From contig CP053915.1 in assembly GCA_021496925.1 (NCBI GenBank), forward strand, positions 1,736,001 to 1,800,000: DNA of 64,000 bases, written 5' to 3'. Below are positions 8,420 to 17,025 of the stretch, in pieces. The notes under the pieces were generated by a model that searched no databases, was not told the DNA's origin, and worked only from the letters and a program-made list of their open reading frames with translations. Position numbers and translations under genes: made by a program. Origin of the DNA: Acidovorax sp. YS12. GTDB lineage: Bacteria; Pseudomonadota; Gammaproteobacteria; Burkholderiales; Burkholderiaceae_C. Every line of letters begins with the position of its first letter. Position 1 is the stretch's first letter.

Positions 8420-10477
8420 TCACTGCCCGCCGCGCACCAGTCGCACGCGCAGCGCATCGGCGCGCGGCGCGGGGCGGGGGGCGCCGGTGGCGAAGTCCAG
8501 CGCCCATGCCTTGGTGATGTCGCCCGCGAAGGGCGTGGCCGTCCAGTACGCCGCCGCAGGGGTGCCAGGGAAGTAGCTCGGGTCGATGCGCGAGCCGCCT
8601 TGGCCCATGTCCACCAGCGTTTCCAGCTCTTGCAGCGTGGGCAGGCGCCAATCGGTCTGGCCGCAAAGCGCGGCGGTGTTCGCGGCGGCCACGTCCCAGG
8701 TGTAGGTGTTCATGGCGCTGCCGGCCTGGGCCTCCCAGGTGAGGCCGGTCACGTTGTCGTGCGTGCAGGCCAGGGGGTCGCCGATGGGGGTGAAGTCGAA
8801 GCCGCTGCGCGCATCGGCGCTGGCGCCGGTCTTGGTGAGTTGCCCGGTGGCGGCGCCTGCGTCGCGGCCGTGGTGGCAGTCTTGCGCGGTGGCGGCACCG
8901 GTGTCGCAGGCCAGCGCGCCGGTGTCGTTGAGCGGGCGGGCGATGAACCGGGCGGTGTCGAACTCGGCGGTTTCGGCCAGCGCGCCGGTCACGTTGGCGA
9001 CGGTGCAGGTGGCCTGCGGCTGGCCGGCGCAACGGCCGCCCTGCCACGCCTTGAACGGGTGCGCGCTGGCTGCCGCCTTGCACACCGCCGTGCCGCCGTG
9101 CGGCACCAAGTCGGGCGTGCAGGCGGCGGTGCCCGCGCCCGGCGGGCTTGCGCTGGCGGTGGCCGGGTAGCGCTTGATGCTGAACTGGGCCGTGACGGCG
9201 GTCGCGCCGCTCACCGTGGGCGTGCAGGCGGCGGTGCCGCTGCAAGCCCCGGCCCAGCCGGCGAAGTCGTAGCCGGTGCCGGGCGTGGCCGTGCAGGTGG
9301 TGGTGCGGCCGTAGGTGACGGGGCTGTTGCACTGGGCGCTGTTGCCGCCCGTGGCGGGGCTGGCCGTGGCGGTGACGGCGTATTGGCGCAGCGCGCTGCA
9401 CGATTCCGAGGTGCCGCCGTGCAGGCCCGCGCAGTTCCAGGTGTAGTTGGCTGCCGCCGCGCTGTTCACGGCGCTGGGGGTGCCTGCGCTGCACAGGTTG
9501 GCCGAGGGGGCAGCCAGGGTGGGCTGGCCGTCGGCGCTGCCGCAGGCGCCGTTGCCCGCCACGTTGAGGGTGAAGCTGGCCGTTTTGTCCACCGGGGTGG
9601 TGGATTCCAGGCCCTGGCCGGCGGCGTTGGTGCCGGTGGTTTCGCCGCTGCGCACGGTGAGCGTGGCGGTGCGCGTGCTGCCCGCCACGCCTGCGGTAAG
9701 GCGCACGGTGATCTGGTCGCCGCTTTTGACGATGGCCTCTGTCACCCAGGGGCCGCTGCCAACCCGGAATTCGGGACTGCCATCGCCTGCGATGCGCGCG
9801 CCGCCCCAGGCGCTACCCCCAGCGCGGGGCACGAGGGTCAAGGCGGTAAAAGTTTGCTGCGTGTCTGCCGCGACGATCAGCGCGGCGGGGGCTGCCAGAG
9901 GGGCAAAAGGCTGCCCACCGCGCACAAGCCGAACGTGGTAACTGCCGTCACGGCCGTTGTAGCCGGCTGCGCCATAGTTGAAACCCACGCCCCACGCGTA
10001 GTTCGAATCGCCCGCCACGGGCGAACCCGACCAGACAACCGAAGACGGTGGTATGTCGGGGAATACCACGCGGTTGACCTTGGGGTTGTCGCCGCAACTG
10101 GCGGTGATCCCCAGCAGTTCGGTCTTGTAGGCCATGCGCCAGTCGCCGCTGGTCAGAAAGTCCCGGCCTGTGGGGGCGGAATGCTGGTAGTCCCCCGAGT
10201 CGGCGAAGTATTGCGGCAGATAGTCTGTTGCCCAGTCTTGCCACTGTTTTTCGGTCGCACCGCCCGTGCATTGCCCGGTGGCGCTGTTGAAAGCCATGCC
10301 TTCGAGGCAGCGCTTCCACACCAGCCCGGTGGGCCAGTGCATGGCGCTGGCGGTGGTGCCCACATCGCCCAGGATGTATTCGCCATTGGTGTTCGGGCTG
10401 GCGCAGTTGTCCTGCGCCTGCGCCGTCAGCACCGCCAGCGGGGCGAGGCAGGCCAGGGCGGCGTGTTTCAGTGCCAT
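8420..10477 (-). CDS. Exported two-headed Lcl_C protein, long form (array gene C)
   Basis: 685 aa from MALK. Signal peptide (ALACLAPLAVLTAQAQ), an N-terminal Lcl_C-like domain (GDWRMAYKTELLGI ... YHVRLVRGGQ), then a longer middle than in B and D: a cysteine-paired module (NGACGSADGQPTLAAPSANL), an InlB-type repeat (GYDFAGWAGACSGTAACTP) and a second such repeat. A C-terminal Lcl_C domain ends RLVRGGQ. It has no membrane anchor. The alternative start at 10540 adds 21 residues. An ATG at 10552 overlaps the stop of gene D (ATGA), which implies translational coupling. B and D lack the extra module; C and E have it. Confidence 0.82.
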   Translation of the reverse strand: MALKHAALACLAPLAVLTAQAQDNCASPNTNGEYILGDVGTTASAMHWPTGLVWKRCLEGMAFNSATGQCTGGATEKQWQDWATDYLPQYFADSGDYQHSAPTGRDFLTSGDWRMAYKTELLGITASCGDNPKVNRVVFPDIPPSSVVWSGSPVAGDSNYAWGVGFNYGAAGYNGRDGSYHVRLVRGGQPFAPLAAPAALIVAADTQQTFTALTLVPRAGGSAWGGARIAGDGSPEFRVGSGPWVTEAIVKSGDQITVRLTAGVAGSTRTATLTVRSGETTGTNAAGQGLESTTPVDKTASFTLNVAGNGACGSADGQPTLAAPSANLCSAGTPSAVNSAAAANYTWNCAGLHGGTSESCSALRQYAVTATASPATGGNSAQCNSPVTYGRTTTCTATPGTGYDFAGWAGACSGTAACTPTVSGATAVTAQFSIKRYPATASASPPGAGTAACTPDLVPHGGTAVCKAAASAHPFKAWQGGRCAGQPQATCTVANVTGALAETAEFDTARFIARPLNDTGALACDTGAATAQDCHHGRDAGAATGQLTKTGASADARSGFDFTPIGDPLACTHDNVTGLTWEAQAGSAMNTYTWDVAAANTAALCGQTDWRLPTLQELETLVDMGQGGSRIDPSYFPGTPAAAYWTATPFAGDITKAWALDFATGAPRPAPRADALRVRLVRGGQ

Positions 10478-10492
10478 ATGTTTGCTCTTTTT

Positions 10493-10540
10493 ATAGGAGC
10501 TTCTTGCGCTTGTCTGATGCGGGTTTGGGGCCGATTTCAT
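10493..10540 (+). repeat. Degenerate palindromic repeat, copy 3 (leader of gene C)
   Basis: Diverged copy (AGCTTCTTGCGCTTGTC, then GGGGCCGATTTCAT) in the same position relative to gene C as copy 2 is to gene B. Confidence 0.55.
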
Positions 10541-10548
10541 ATGAATCC

Positions 10549-12312
10549 TCATTGCCCGCCGCGCACCAGGCGCACGCGCAGGGCATCGGCGCGCAAGCGC
10601 GGGGCGGGGGCGCCGGTGGCGAAGTCCAGCGCCCATGCCTGGGCCGTGTCGCCCGCGAAGGGCGTGGCCGTCCAGTACGGGGCGGGGGCGGTGGCGGGGA
10701 AGTGGGCGGGGTCGATGCGCGGCTCGGGGCCGCCTTGGCCCAGATCGACCAGGGTTTCCAGCTCTTGCAGCGTGGGCAGGCGCCAATCGGCATGGCCGCA
10801 GAGCGCGGCGGTGTTCGCGGCGGCCGCGTCCCAGGTGTGCAGGGCGCTGCCAGCCTGGGCTTCCCAGGTGAGGCCGGTCACGTTGTCGTGCGTGCAGGCC
10901 CAGGGGGTGCCGATGGGGGTGAAGTCGAAGCCGTTGCGCGCATCGGCGCTGGCGCCGGTCTTGGCGAGCTGCCCGGTGGCGGCGCCTGCGTCGCGGCCGT
11001 GGTGGCAGTCTTGCGCGGTGGCGGCGCTGGTGTCGCAGGCCTGCGCGCCGGTGTCGTTGAGCGGGCGGGCGATGGGCTGGGCGGTGTCGAACGTGGCTGC
11101 GGCGGTGATTGCGTTCGTTACGTTGGCGAGGGTGCAGGCGCCGGTTTGGCCGGCGCAGGCGCCGCCCCATTCCTTGAATGCGAATGCGCTGGATGCCGCC
11201 TTGCACACGCTGGCGCCGCCGTGCGGCACCGGGTTGGGCGTGCAGGTGACGGCGCCCGCGCCGGGGGGCTGCGCGGCGGTGGCGATGGGGTGGGTCACCG
11301 CATCGAGGTTGAAAAGGGCCTGCGTCTGCTGCATGGCGGTGGCTTCCGCGCCTGCGTTCGCGGCGGCATTCTGGGTTCCGGTGGTCTGGCCGCTGCGCAC
11401 GGTGAGGGTGGCGGTGTGGCGGCTGCCCACGCTGGCCGGGGCCGTGAGGCGCACGGTGATCGTGTCGGTGCTTTTGACGATGGCCTCTGTCACCCAGGCG
11501 CCCGCCCCGTTGACCCGGAACGCGGGGGTGCCCTCGCCCTCGATGCGCGCGCCGCCCCAGGCCGTGCCCCCGGCGATGCTGGGCGCGAGGGTGATGGGGG
11601 GGAAGGTTTCCTGCGCGCCGGCCGCGCCGGCGCGCCCGGCCAGGGCCGCCAAGGCGGCAAAAGGCTGCCCGCCGCGCACGGGGCGCACCGGGTTATGGCT
11701 GTCGAGGTTGGTCTGGTAGTCCTGGGCGGCATAGGCATAGCCGAAATCCAGGCCCCATGCCTTAGCCCCATTGCTGGCAACGGGCGAGCCCGTCCAGACA
11801 TACGCGTTCTGCGCGGTGAGCGCATCGGCAAACACGGCCGGATGAGTCCACGGCGGGCCATCGCAGCCTTCGGCGAGTTTCAGCAGCTCGGTCTTGTAGG
11901 CCATGCGCCAGTCGCCGCTCTCCAGCAGGTTCTGGCTGAACTGGGCGTTGATGCCCCAGCCGTTCTGGCCGGTGAAGGACTTGGGCAGCAGGTGCTGCGT
12001 TTCGGCCCAGGCTTTCCATTGCCGGGCTTCCGGCGTGCCGGTGCATTGCCCGGTGCCTGCGTCAAAGCCCATGCCTTCGACGCAGCGCTTCCACACCAGC
12101 CCCGTCGCCCAATGCATGGCACTGGCCGCATCCTCGGCCGTACCCAGGATGTAGTCGCCATCGGTATTGGGGCTGCCACAGGTTTGCGCCTGCGCCGTCA
12201 GCACGGCCAGCGGGGCGATGCAGGCCAGGGCGGCGTGTTTCAGCGCCGTGCGCTTGCTCTTTTTATAGGAGCTGCTTGCGCTTTTCTGGCGTGGGTTTTG
12301 GGCCGACTTCAT
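10549..12312 (-). CDS. Exported two-headed Lcl_C protein, short form (array gene D)
   Basis: 587 aa; function unknown. Same plan as gene B: signal peptide, N-terminal Lcl_C-like domain (GDWRMAYKTELLKL), one InlB-like repeat (AFAFKEWGGACAGQTGAC), CHHGRDAGAATG and a C-terminal Lcl_C domain (WRLPTLQELETLVDLGQGG) ending RLVRGGQ. The ATG used as the MALK start in B and C is ACG here (KRTALKHAAL), so the ATG at 12312, with GAGGAT upstream, or the one at 12324, which overlaps the stop of gene E, must be used. The n-region is therefore ~25 residues and encoded by repeat DNA. Gap to gene E is 8 bp. Confidence 0.8.
   Translation of the reverse strand: MKSAQNPRQKSASSSYKKSKRTALKHAALACIAPLAVLTAQAQTCGSPNTDGDYILGTAEDAASAMHWATGLVWKRCVEGMGFDAGTGQCTGTPEARQWKAWAETQHLLPKSFTGQNGWGINAQFSQNLLESGDWRMAYKTELLKLAEGCDGPPWTHPAVFADALTAQNAYVWTGSPVASNGAKAWGLDFGYAYAAQDYQTNLDSHNPVRPVRGGQPFAALAALAGRAGAAGAQETFPPITLAPSIAGGTAWGGARIEGEGTPAFRVNGAGAWVTEAIVKSTDTITVRLTAPASVGSRHTATLTVRSGQTTGTQNAAANAGAEATAMQQTQALFNLDAVTHPIATAAQPPGAGAVTCTPNPVPHGGASVCKAASSAFAFKEWGGACAGQTGACTLANVTNAITAAATFDTAQPIARPLNDTGAQACDTSAATAQDCHHGRDAGAATGQLAKTGASADARNGFDFTPIGTPWACTHDNVTGLTWEAQAGSALHTWDAAAANTAALCGHADWRLPTLQELETLVDLGQGGPEPRIDPAHFPATAPAPYWTATPFAGDTAQAWALDFATGAPAPRLRADALRVRLVRGGQ
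12265..12312 (+). repeat. Degenerate palindromic repeat, copy 4 (coding in gene D)
   Basis: GGAGCTGCTTGCGC followed by GGGCCGACTTCAT. Because the downstream ATG is lost in gene D, this copy must be translated as part of the signal-peptide n-region. Confidence 0.6.
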
Positions 12313-12320
12313 ATCAATCC

Positions 12321-14489
12321 TCATTGACCGCCGCGCACCAGGCGCACGCGCAACGCACCGGAGCGCGGGGCGGGGCTGGGGGTGCCGGTGGCGAAGTCGA
12401 GCGCCCATGCCTGGGCGGTGCTGCCCGCGAAGGGGGTGCGTGCCCAGTACGAGGCGGCGGCGGTGCCCGGAAAGTGGGCCGGGTCAATGCGCGGCCCGGC
12501 GGCGCCCATGTCCACCAGCGTTTCCAGCTCTTGCAGCATGGGCAGGCGCCAATCGCTCATGCCGCAGAGCGCGGCGGCGTTCACGGCGGCCACGTACTGG
12601 GCGGTGTCGCAGGGGGCCACGCCCCCCGTGCATTGCGCGCCGGGGGCGCCGTCGGGGCTGTGGGGGTCGTGCCAGGTGTAGGTGTGGTCTTGCCCGTGCA
12701 GGCCGATGGCGGTTTTGGCCTCCCACTCCAGGCCGGTCACGTTGTCGCGCGTGCAGGCCACGGGGGTGCCGATGGGGGTGAAGTCAAAGCCGTTGCGCGT
12801 GTCGGCGCTGGCGCCCTGCTTGGCGATCTGGCCGGTGGCGGCCCCGGCGTCGCGGCCGTGGTGGCAGTCTTGCGCCGTGGCGCCAGTGCCGGTGCTCGCG
12901 GCGCAGGCCAGCGCACCGGTGTCGTTGAGCGGGCGGGCGGTGGGCCGGGTGGTATCGAGCCGCGCGATAACCGTGGGCGCGGCGGTGACGGCGGCCAGGG
13001 TGCAGGCGGGACCGCTTTGCCCGGTGCAGTCGCCCGCCCAGGCGTGCAGCCGCCAGGCGCTGGGTTGCAGCGCGCAGGTGGTGCTGGCGCCGTGCGGCAC
13101 CGGGTTGGGCACGCAGGTGACGGCGCCCGCGCCTTGCGGGTCTGCGCTGGCGCTGACCGGGTAGCGCTTGAGGCTGAACTGGGCCGTGACAGCGGTGGCG
13201 CCGCTCACCACGGGCGTGCAGGCGGCGGTGCCGCTGCAATCCCCGGCCCAGCCGGTGAAGTCATAGCCGGGGCCGGGAGTGGCGGTGCAGGTGGCGACGC
13301 TGTAGTGGGTAGCGGGGTTGGGGCTGCACTGGGCTGTGTTGCCGCCGCTGGCGGGGCTGGCCGTGGCGGTGACGGGGTATTGGCGCGGCGCGCTGCACGA
13401 TGCCGTGGTGCCGCCCTGCAGGCCGGCGCATTGCCAGGTGTAGCCCGCTGCCGCGCTGCCCACGGCGCTGGGGGTGCCCGTGCTGCACAGGTTGGCCGAG
13501 GGCGCGGCCAGGGTGGGCTGGCCGAGGGCGCTGCCGCAGGCACCGTTTTGCGCCACGCCGAGGGTGAAGCGGGTTTGCGTCTCCTGCACGGCGGTGGTTT
13601 CCGTGGAGGTGTTGATGGGGTATGCCTCGGTGCCGCCGGTCAGGCCGCTGCGCAGGCTGAGGGTGGCTTGGCGCGAGCTGCCCGCCGCGCCAGCGGTGAA
13701 GCGCACGGCGATCTTGTCGCCAGTCTGGACGATGGCCTCGGTGCGCCACGCACCCGCGCCGTTGCGCTGGAATTGGGGGCTGCCTTCGCCCTCGATGCGC
13801 GCGCCGCCCCATGCCGTGGTGCCGCTGGGCGATGCCAGGGTGACGGCCGCGAAGCCGTGCTGCACGCCTGCCGCCACCTTGGCGCTGGCCGTGCCCGCCA
13901 GCGCGTTGAAGGGCTGGCCGCCGCGCACGAAGAGCAGTGCCCCCAGGGTGCTGCGGTCAATCAGGCTGGCCGAGCCTGCGCTGATGCCGACGTAGCGCGC
14001 CTGGCTGAGCGATTGGTTCGACCCGGCGGGCGATCCGCTCCAGTACACCTCCACGCCATTGGCAGCCAGGGGGAACACCTGGCGGTTGAGCCGGGGCGAG
14101 CCCGTGCAGCCCGTGGCGAGCGCCACCATTTCATTGCGGTAGGGCATGCGCCACGCGCCGCTGACGAGGCGATCCACCTTGTGCGCTTCTTGCAACGGGG
14201 CCGCACCGCCCCACCACAGATCCATGCCGCCGTAGGGGCGGGGCATGGCCTCGGTCATCCAGTCGTTCCAGCTCTGCCGCCACGCCTCACCGGTGCAGGT
14301 GTCTCCCACGGTCATGCCCGCAGGGCAGCGCTGCCACACCAGCCCGCTGCTCCAGTGCATGGCCGTATCGCCCTCGACGATGTAGTTGGCACCGTGGTTG
14401 GGCGCGGTGGCCGCATCGCCGCCGCAGGTTTCCTGCGCCTGGGCCAGCAGCGGCGCGGCCAGGGCCAGCAAGACCCAGGTGTTCTTCAT
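12321..14489 (-). CDS. Exported two-headed Lcl_C protein, long form (array gene E)
   Basis: 722 aa; function unknown. Its signal peptide (MKNTWVLLALAAPLLAQAQ) differs from those of B-D. Then come an N-terminal Lcl_C-like domain (GAWRMPYRNEMVALATGC), the NGACGSALGQPTLAAPSANL module, two InlB-type repeats (GYDFTGWAGDCSGTAACTP; LHAWAGDCTGQSGPAC), CHHGRDAGAATG, and a C-terminal Lcl_C domain (SDWRLPMLQELETLVDMG) ending RLVRGGQ. There is no sorting tail. AGGGAG lies 6 nt before the ATG at 14489 and decides the start. It is first in the B-E series, and 413 bp of repeat-filled DNA separate it from gene F, so the B-E transcript probably starts here. Confidence 0.84.
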   Translation of the reverse strand: MKNTWVLLALAAPLLAQAQETCGGDAATAPNHGANYIVEGDTAMHWSSGLVWQRCPAGMTVGDTCTGEAWRQSWNDWMTEAMPRPYGGMDLWWGGAAPLQEAHKVDRLVSGAWRMPYRNEMVALATGCTGSPRLNRQVFPLAANGVEVYWSGSPAGSNQSLSQARYVGISAGSASLIDRSTLGALLFVRGGQPFNALAGTASAKVAAGVQHGFAAVTLASPSGTTAWGGARIEGEGSPQFQRNGAGAWRTEAIVQTGDKIAVRFTAGAAGSSRQATLSLRSGLTGGTEAYPINTSTETTAVQETQTRFTLGVAQNGACGSALGQPTLAAPSANLCSTGTPSAVGSAAAGYTWQCAGLQGGTTASCSAPRQYPVTATASPASGGNTAQCSPNPATHYSVATCTATPGPGYDFTGWAGDCSGTAACTPVVSGATAVTAQFSLKRYPVSASADPQGAGAVTCVPNPVPHGASTTCALQPSAWRLHAWAGDCTGQSGPACTLAAVTAAPTVIARLDTTRPTARPLNDTGALACAASTGTGATAQDCHHGRDAGAATGQIAKQGASADTRNGFDFTPIGTPVACTRDNVTGLEWEAKTAIGLHGQDHTYTWHDPHSPDGAPGAQCTGGVAPCDTAQYVAAVNAAALCGMSDWRLPMLQELETLVDMGAAGPRIDPAHFPGTAAASYWARTPFAGSTAQAWALDFATGTPSPAPRSGALRVRLVRGGQ

Positions 14490-14516
14490 GGAGGCTCCCT
14501 CTGTTCGCTCTTTTTT

Positions 14517-14568
14517 CAATAGCTGCGAGCGCTTGTCCACAAAGCGCTAGAAGCCGTTCTGGCTTGAA
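14517..14568 (+). repeat. Palindromic repeat, copy 5
   Basis: CAATAGCTGCGAGCGCTTG paired with AAGCGCTAG, then GTTCTGGCTTGAA, directly upstream of gene E. Confidence 0.75.
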
Positions 14569-14626
14569 TTCAACCCAGCCCCTGGCAGGCCGGGCAGTCC
14601 GCAGGCGAAGCCCTGCACAGCCATGC

Positions 14627-14688
14627 GCCAAGGCTATGCGGGTGCGGCGCAAGACGCCTCCACTGAGCGCCACTGCGTGGCACATCCG
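14627..14688 (-). repeat. Duplicated leader block (copy near gene E)
   Basis: About 55 bp closely matching the DNA just upstream of gene F (16965-17025); core GCGCCTCCACTGAGCGCCAC against CGCCTCCACTGAGCGCCAC here. On the minus strand both copies end in GCATAGCC and are followed within ~12 nt by an ATG. Here that ATG opens only a ~25-codon frame, as if left from an ancestral gene start. It could be a shared regulatory sequence. Confidence 0.6.
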
Positions 14689-14733
14689 GCGCCCCCAGGG
14701 CAATCGCATCTCCATTTGCGGGGCTTTCGCTGG

Positions 14734-14804
14734 CAGGAGCGGCCTTGGCCGCGAATGACTGCCATGGCGCGAAGGCCGTGCTTTCGCGGCCAAGGCCGCT
14801 CCTA
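14734..14804. repeat. REP-like inverted pair
   Basis: AGGAGCGGCCTTGGCCGCGA and its near-exact inverse TCGCGGCCAAGGCCGCTCCT lie ~27 bp apart. This resembles REP doublets of pseudomonads and xanthomonads and is unlike the other repeats in the window. Confidence 0.75.
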
Positions 14805-14879
14805 CAGCCGGGAGCGCATTGATTTCATTGATTTTTAAGATGCGATCGCCCTGCCGGCGCCCCCGCCCCACTCTTCTTT

Positions 14880-14934
14880 CGATAGCTCCGAGCGCTTTCC
14901 AGTCAATGGTTTTGTGCCGTTTTGGCTTGAAATC
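14880..14934 (+). repeat. Palindromic repeat, copy 6 (3' end of gene F)
   Basis: CGATAGCTCCGAGCGCTTTCC followed by GCCGTTTTGGCTTGAA. It encodes the last residues (FQAKTAQNH) and the TGA stop of gene F on the minus strand. Confidence 0.75.
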
Positions 14935-16960
14935 CGCGCAGGCCGAGCACGCCCAGCAGCGCCGCCAGCAGCAGCAGGCCCCACGCCCCCAGCGTGGGGA
15001 TGGGCCGAGCGCCGCCGGGCGCCGGAGGGGGCTCCTGCGCCATCACGCCCACGCCGCCGGGGTCGGCGATGCGGCCCGGCGCCGGGTCGTCGTCGCCCGG
15101 ACCGTTGTCGGTGAGGGTCAGCGTGACGGTGCCGGCCGCCGCGTCCACCACCGCGCCGTCGAACACGGCCCAGGCGTTGGCGGCGTTGCGCTTCCAGTAC
15201 TTCGCGCCAGCGGGGATGCCGGGGTATTGCAGGTGGAGGGTGACGCTGGCGCAGCCGGCCAGGGCGAAGTCGAGCAGGCCGTGCGCCAGCGCCAGGCCCT
15301 CGGGCGGGGCCGTGGGGCCGCTGGCGGCGGGCGCCTCCAGCACGGCGCGCGTGAACGTGCATGCCGCCTCGGCACTGGTGAAGCGGCCCTGGATGCCGCC
15401 CAGCGCAAAGCTGCGCCAGGCGGGCGTGGCGCTGGCGCTGGCCGCGCCGCCGCTGCCCGCCACGTTGGCGGCGGTGACGGTGAAGGTGTATTCCTGCCCG
15501 TTGGCCAGACCCGTGGCGGTGCAGGTGGTGGCCGTGGCCGGGCTGGGCACGCACGTGCCGCCGGGGCTGACGGCCACGCTGTAGCCGCCGATGGCCGCGC
15601 CGCCGTCGCTGGCGGGCGCCACCCAGACCAGCGTGACTTCGCCGTTGCCGGGCGTGGCCACCAGCCCCGTAGGCGCGCCGGGCACGCTGCGCGGGGTGGC
15701 GCTGGCGGTGGCGGGGGCCGAGTCGCCGGCGGCGTTGCGTGCCTTCACGGCGAAGGTGTAGGCAGTGCCGTTGGCCAGGCCGACGACGGTGCAGCCCGGG
15801 GCGGTGCAGTTGGTGGCGGCGCCGTTGGCGGTGACGGCGTAGCCGGTAATGGCGCCGCCGCCGTCGCTGGCGGGGGCGTCCCAGCGGAGGGTGGCGCTGC
15901 CGTCGCCGGGCTCGGCCTGGACGTTGCGGGGCGCGCCGGGCACGGCGACGGGCGGCGTCATCAGGCCCGCGCCGCCGGTGAAGGCGATGTAGCTATTGCG
16001 GGAGTCGCTGTCGCCCGGCCGGTTGTCGGTCAGGGTCAGCGTGAGGGTGCCCGCCTGCGCGTCCACCGCCGCGCCGCCAAACGCGGCCCACTGGTCGAGG
16101 CGGTCGCGCATCCAGTACGTGGCCCCGGCTGGGAGGGGGCCGGGGTACTGGAGGGTCAGCGCCAGGGTGGCGCCGGGGCATTCGTGCAGGGAGAAGTCCA
16201 CCAGCCCGTACGGCAGGTCCAGCCCTGCGGGCGGGGCGGTGGGGCCGCTGGCGGCGGGCGCCTGCGCGGCCACCAGCGTGAAGGTGCAGGACTGTTCGCC
16301 GCTGGTGAAGCTGCCCGAGACGCCGCCCGCGAGCGTGAAGCTGCGCCACACCGGGTAGATTCTGGCGAGGGCCGCCTGGCTCTCGCCAATGGTGTTGCGC
16401 GCCATCACGCGCAGCAGGTATTCCTGCCCATTGGCCAGGCCGGTGATGGTACAGCCCGATGCGGTGCAGTCGGCAGGATCGCCATTGGCGGTGACGCGGT
16501 AGCCGGTGACGGGGCCGCTGCCCGCGTCCAGCGGCGCATCCCAGGTGAGCACGGCCTGGCCGTTGCCGGGGGTGGCCTGCACGTTCATGGGCGGCAGCGG
16601 CACGATGCCCGGTGTGGCAGGGATATAGGAGGTATAGCTGCCGATATCCCCCGAGGCTGCCCTGGCCGCCACCCTGAATTCGTACTCCACCCCATTGGTG
16701 AATCCGCCGATGGTGCAAGGCGATGCGGCGCAGCCATCGAAGTTGACGCCTGAAAAGGAAAATTCCCCCCCGCGGTACTTGACCCGGTAGCCCGTCACCG
16801 GGTCACCGGGATCATCCGGCGTGGCGTTCCAGGTGAGGGTGACCTCGCCATTGCCGGGCGTGGCACGCAGGTTGCCGGGTGGTTCGATGGCGAGCGCCTG
16901 GCCCGCCAGCGCGCAGCACAGCGCGGCGCAGCAGTGTGTAAAGAAAGTGGAAATGCGCAT
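14903..16960 (-). CDS. Exported fibronectin-III protein with IPTL-CTERM tail (gene F)
   Basis: 685 aa; likely cell-surface or envelope-sorted. Signal peptide (ALAGQALA, cleavage near residue 24). Four FN3 repeats with a shared core (NLRATPGNGEVTLTW, NVQATPGNGQAVLTW, NVQAEPGDGSATLRW, LVATPGNGEVTLVW) are arranged in pairs, each pair followed by a choice-of-anchor-U-like domain (TLTLTDNRPGDSDSRN; TLTLTDNGPGDDDPAPG). The tail is IPTLGAW, a hydrophobic helix and GFQAKTAQNH, and it matches that of gene A. It sits between the AraC-type regulator and the Lcl_C array on the same strand. The ATG at 16960 is the only one giving a signal peptide; the Shine-Dalgarno is weak. The domain call is firm, the function unknown. 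Confidence 0.87.
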   Translation of the reverse strand: MRISTFFTHCCAALCCALAGQALAIEPPGNLRATPGNGEVTLTWNATPDDPGDPVTGYRVKYRGGEFSFSGVNFDGCAASPCTIGGFTNGVEYEFRVAARAASGDIGSYTSYIPATPGIVPLPPMNVQATPGNGQAVLTWDAPLDAGSGPVTGYRVTANGDPADCTASGCTITGLANGQEYLLRVMARNTIGESQAALARIYPVWRSFTLAGGVSGSFTSGEQSCTFTLVAAQAPAASGPTAPPAGLDLPYGLVDFSLHECPGATLALTLQYPGPLPAGATYWMRDRLDQWAAFGGAAVDAQAGTLTLTLTDNRPGDSDSRNSYIAFTGGAGLMTPPVAVPGAPRNVQAEPGDGSATLRWDAPASDGGGAITGYAVTANGAATNCTAPGCTVVGLANGTAYTFAVKARNAAGDSAPATASATPRSVPGAPTGLVATPGNGEVTLVWVAPASDGGAAIGGYSVAVSPGGTCVPSPATATTCTATGLANGQEYTFTVTAANVAGSGGAASASATPAWRSFALGGIQGRFTSAEAACTFTRAVLEAPAASGPTAPPEGLALAHGLLDFALAGCASVTLHLQYPGIPAGAKYWKRNAANAWAVFDGAVVDAAAGTVTLTLTDNGPGDDDPAPGRIADPGGVGVMAQEPPPAPGGARPIPTLGAWGLLLLAALLGVLGLRGFQAKTAQNH

Positions 16961-16964
16961 CGCC

Positions 16965-17025
16965 CGAGGCTATGCGGGGGCGGCGCAAGGCGCCTCCACT
17001 GAGCGCCACAACACCGCACATTCCA
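16965..17025 (-). repeat. Duplicated leader block (copy at gene F)
   Basis: The same ~55-bp block as at 14627-14688, here ending ~8 bp before the gene F start codon, so it overlaps the expected leader or promoter. Confidence 0.6.

Larger units (their letters stand above)
14490..14902. other. Repeat-filled intergenic region upstream of gene E
   Basis: 413 bp without a convincing gene. It holds two copies of the window-wide palindrome (14517-14568 and 14880-14934), a block shared with the gene F leader (14627-14688) and a REP-like inverted pair (14734-14804). It is likely to carry the gene E promoter, but no good -35/-10 pair stands out. Confidence 0.6.

Noticed and set aside
4337..14489. CRISPR-like array in the repetitive region
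   Set aside because: The repeats are whole protein domains and diverged palindromes, not short identical repeats with unique spacers; no cas genes.
14835..16718. Long plus- and minus-strand open frames overlapping the FN3 gene
   Set aside because: High GC gives long open antisense frames; they lack starts with ribosome sites and are rich in Arg/Ala/Gly without domains. The same applies to the long antisense frames over pyrG, the TonB receptor, the Cache-GGDEF gene and amiC.
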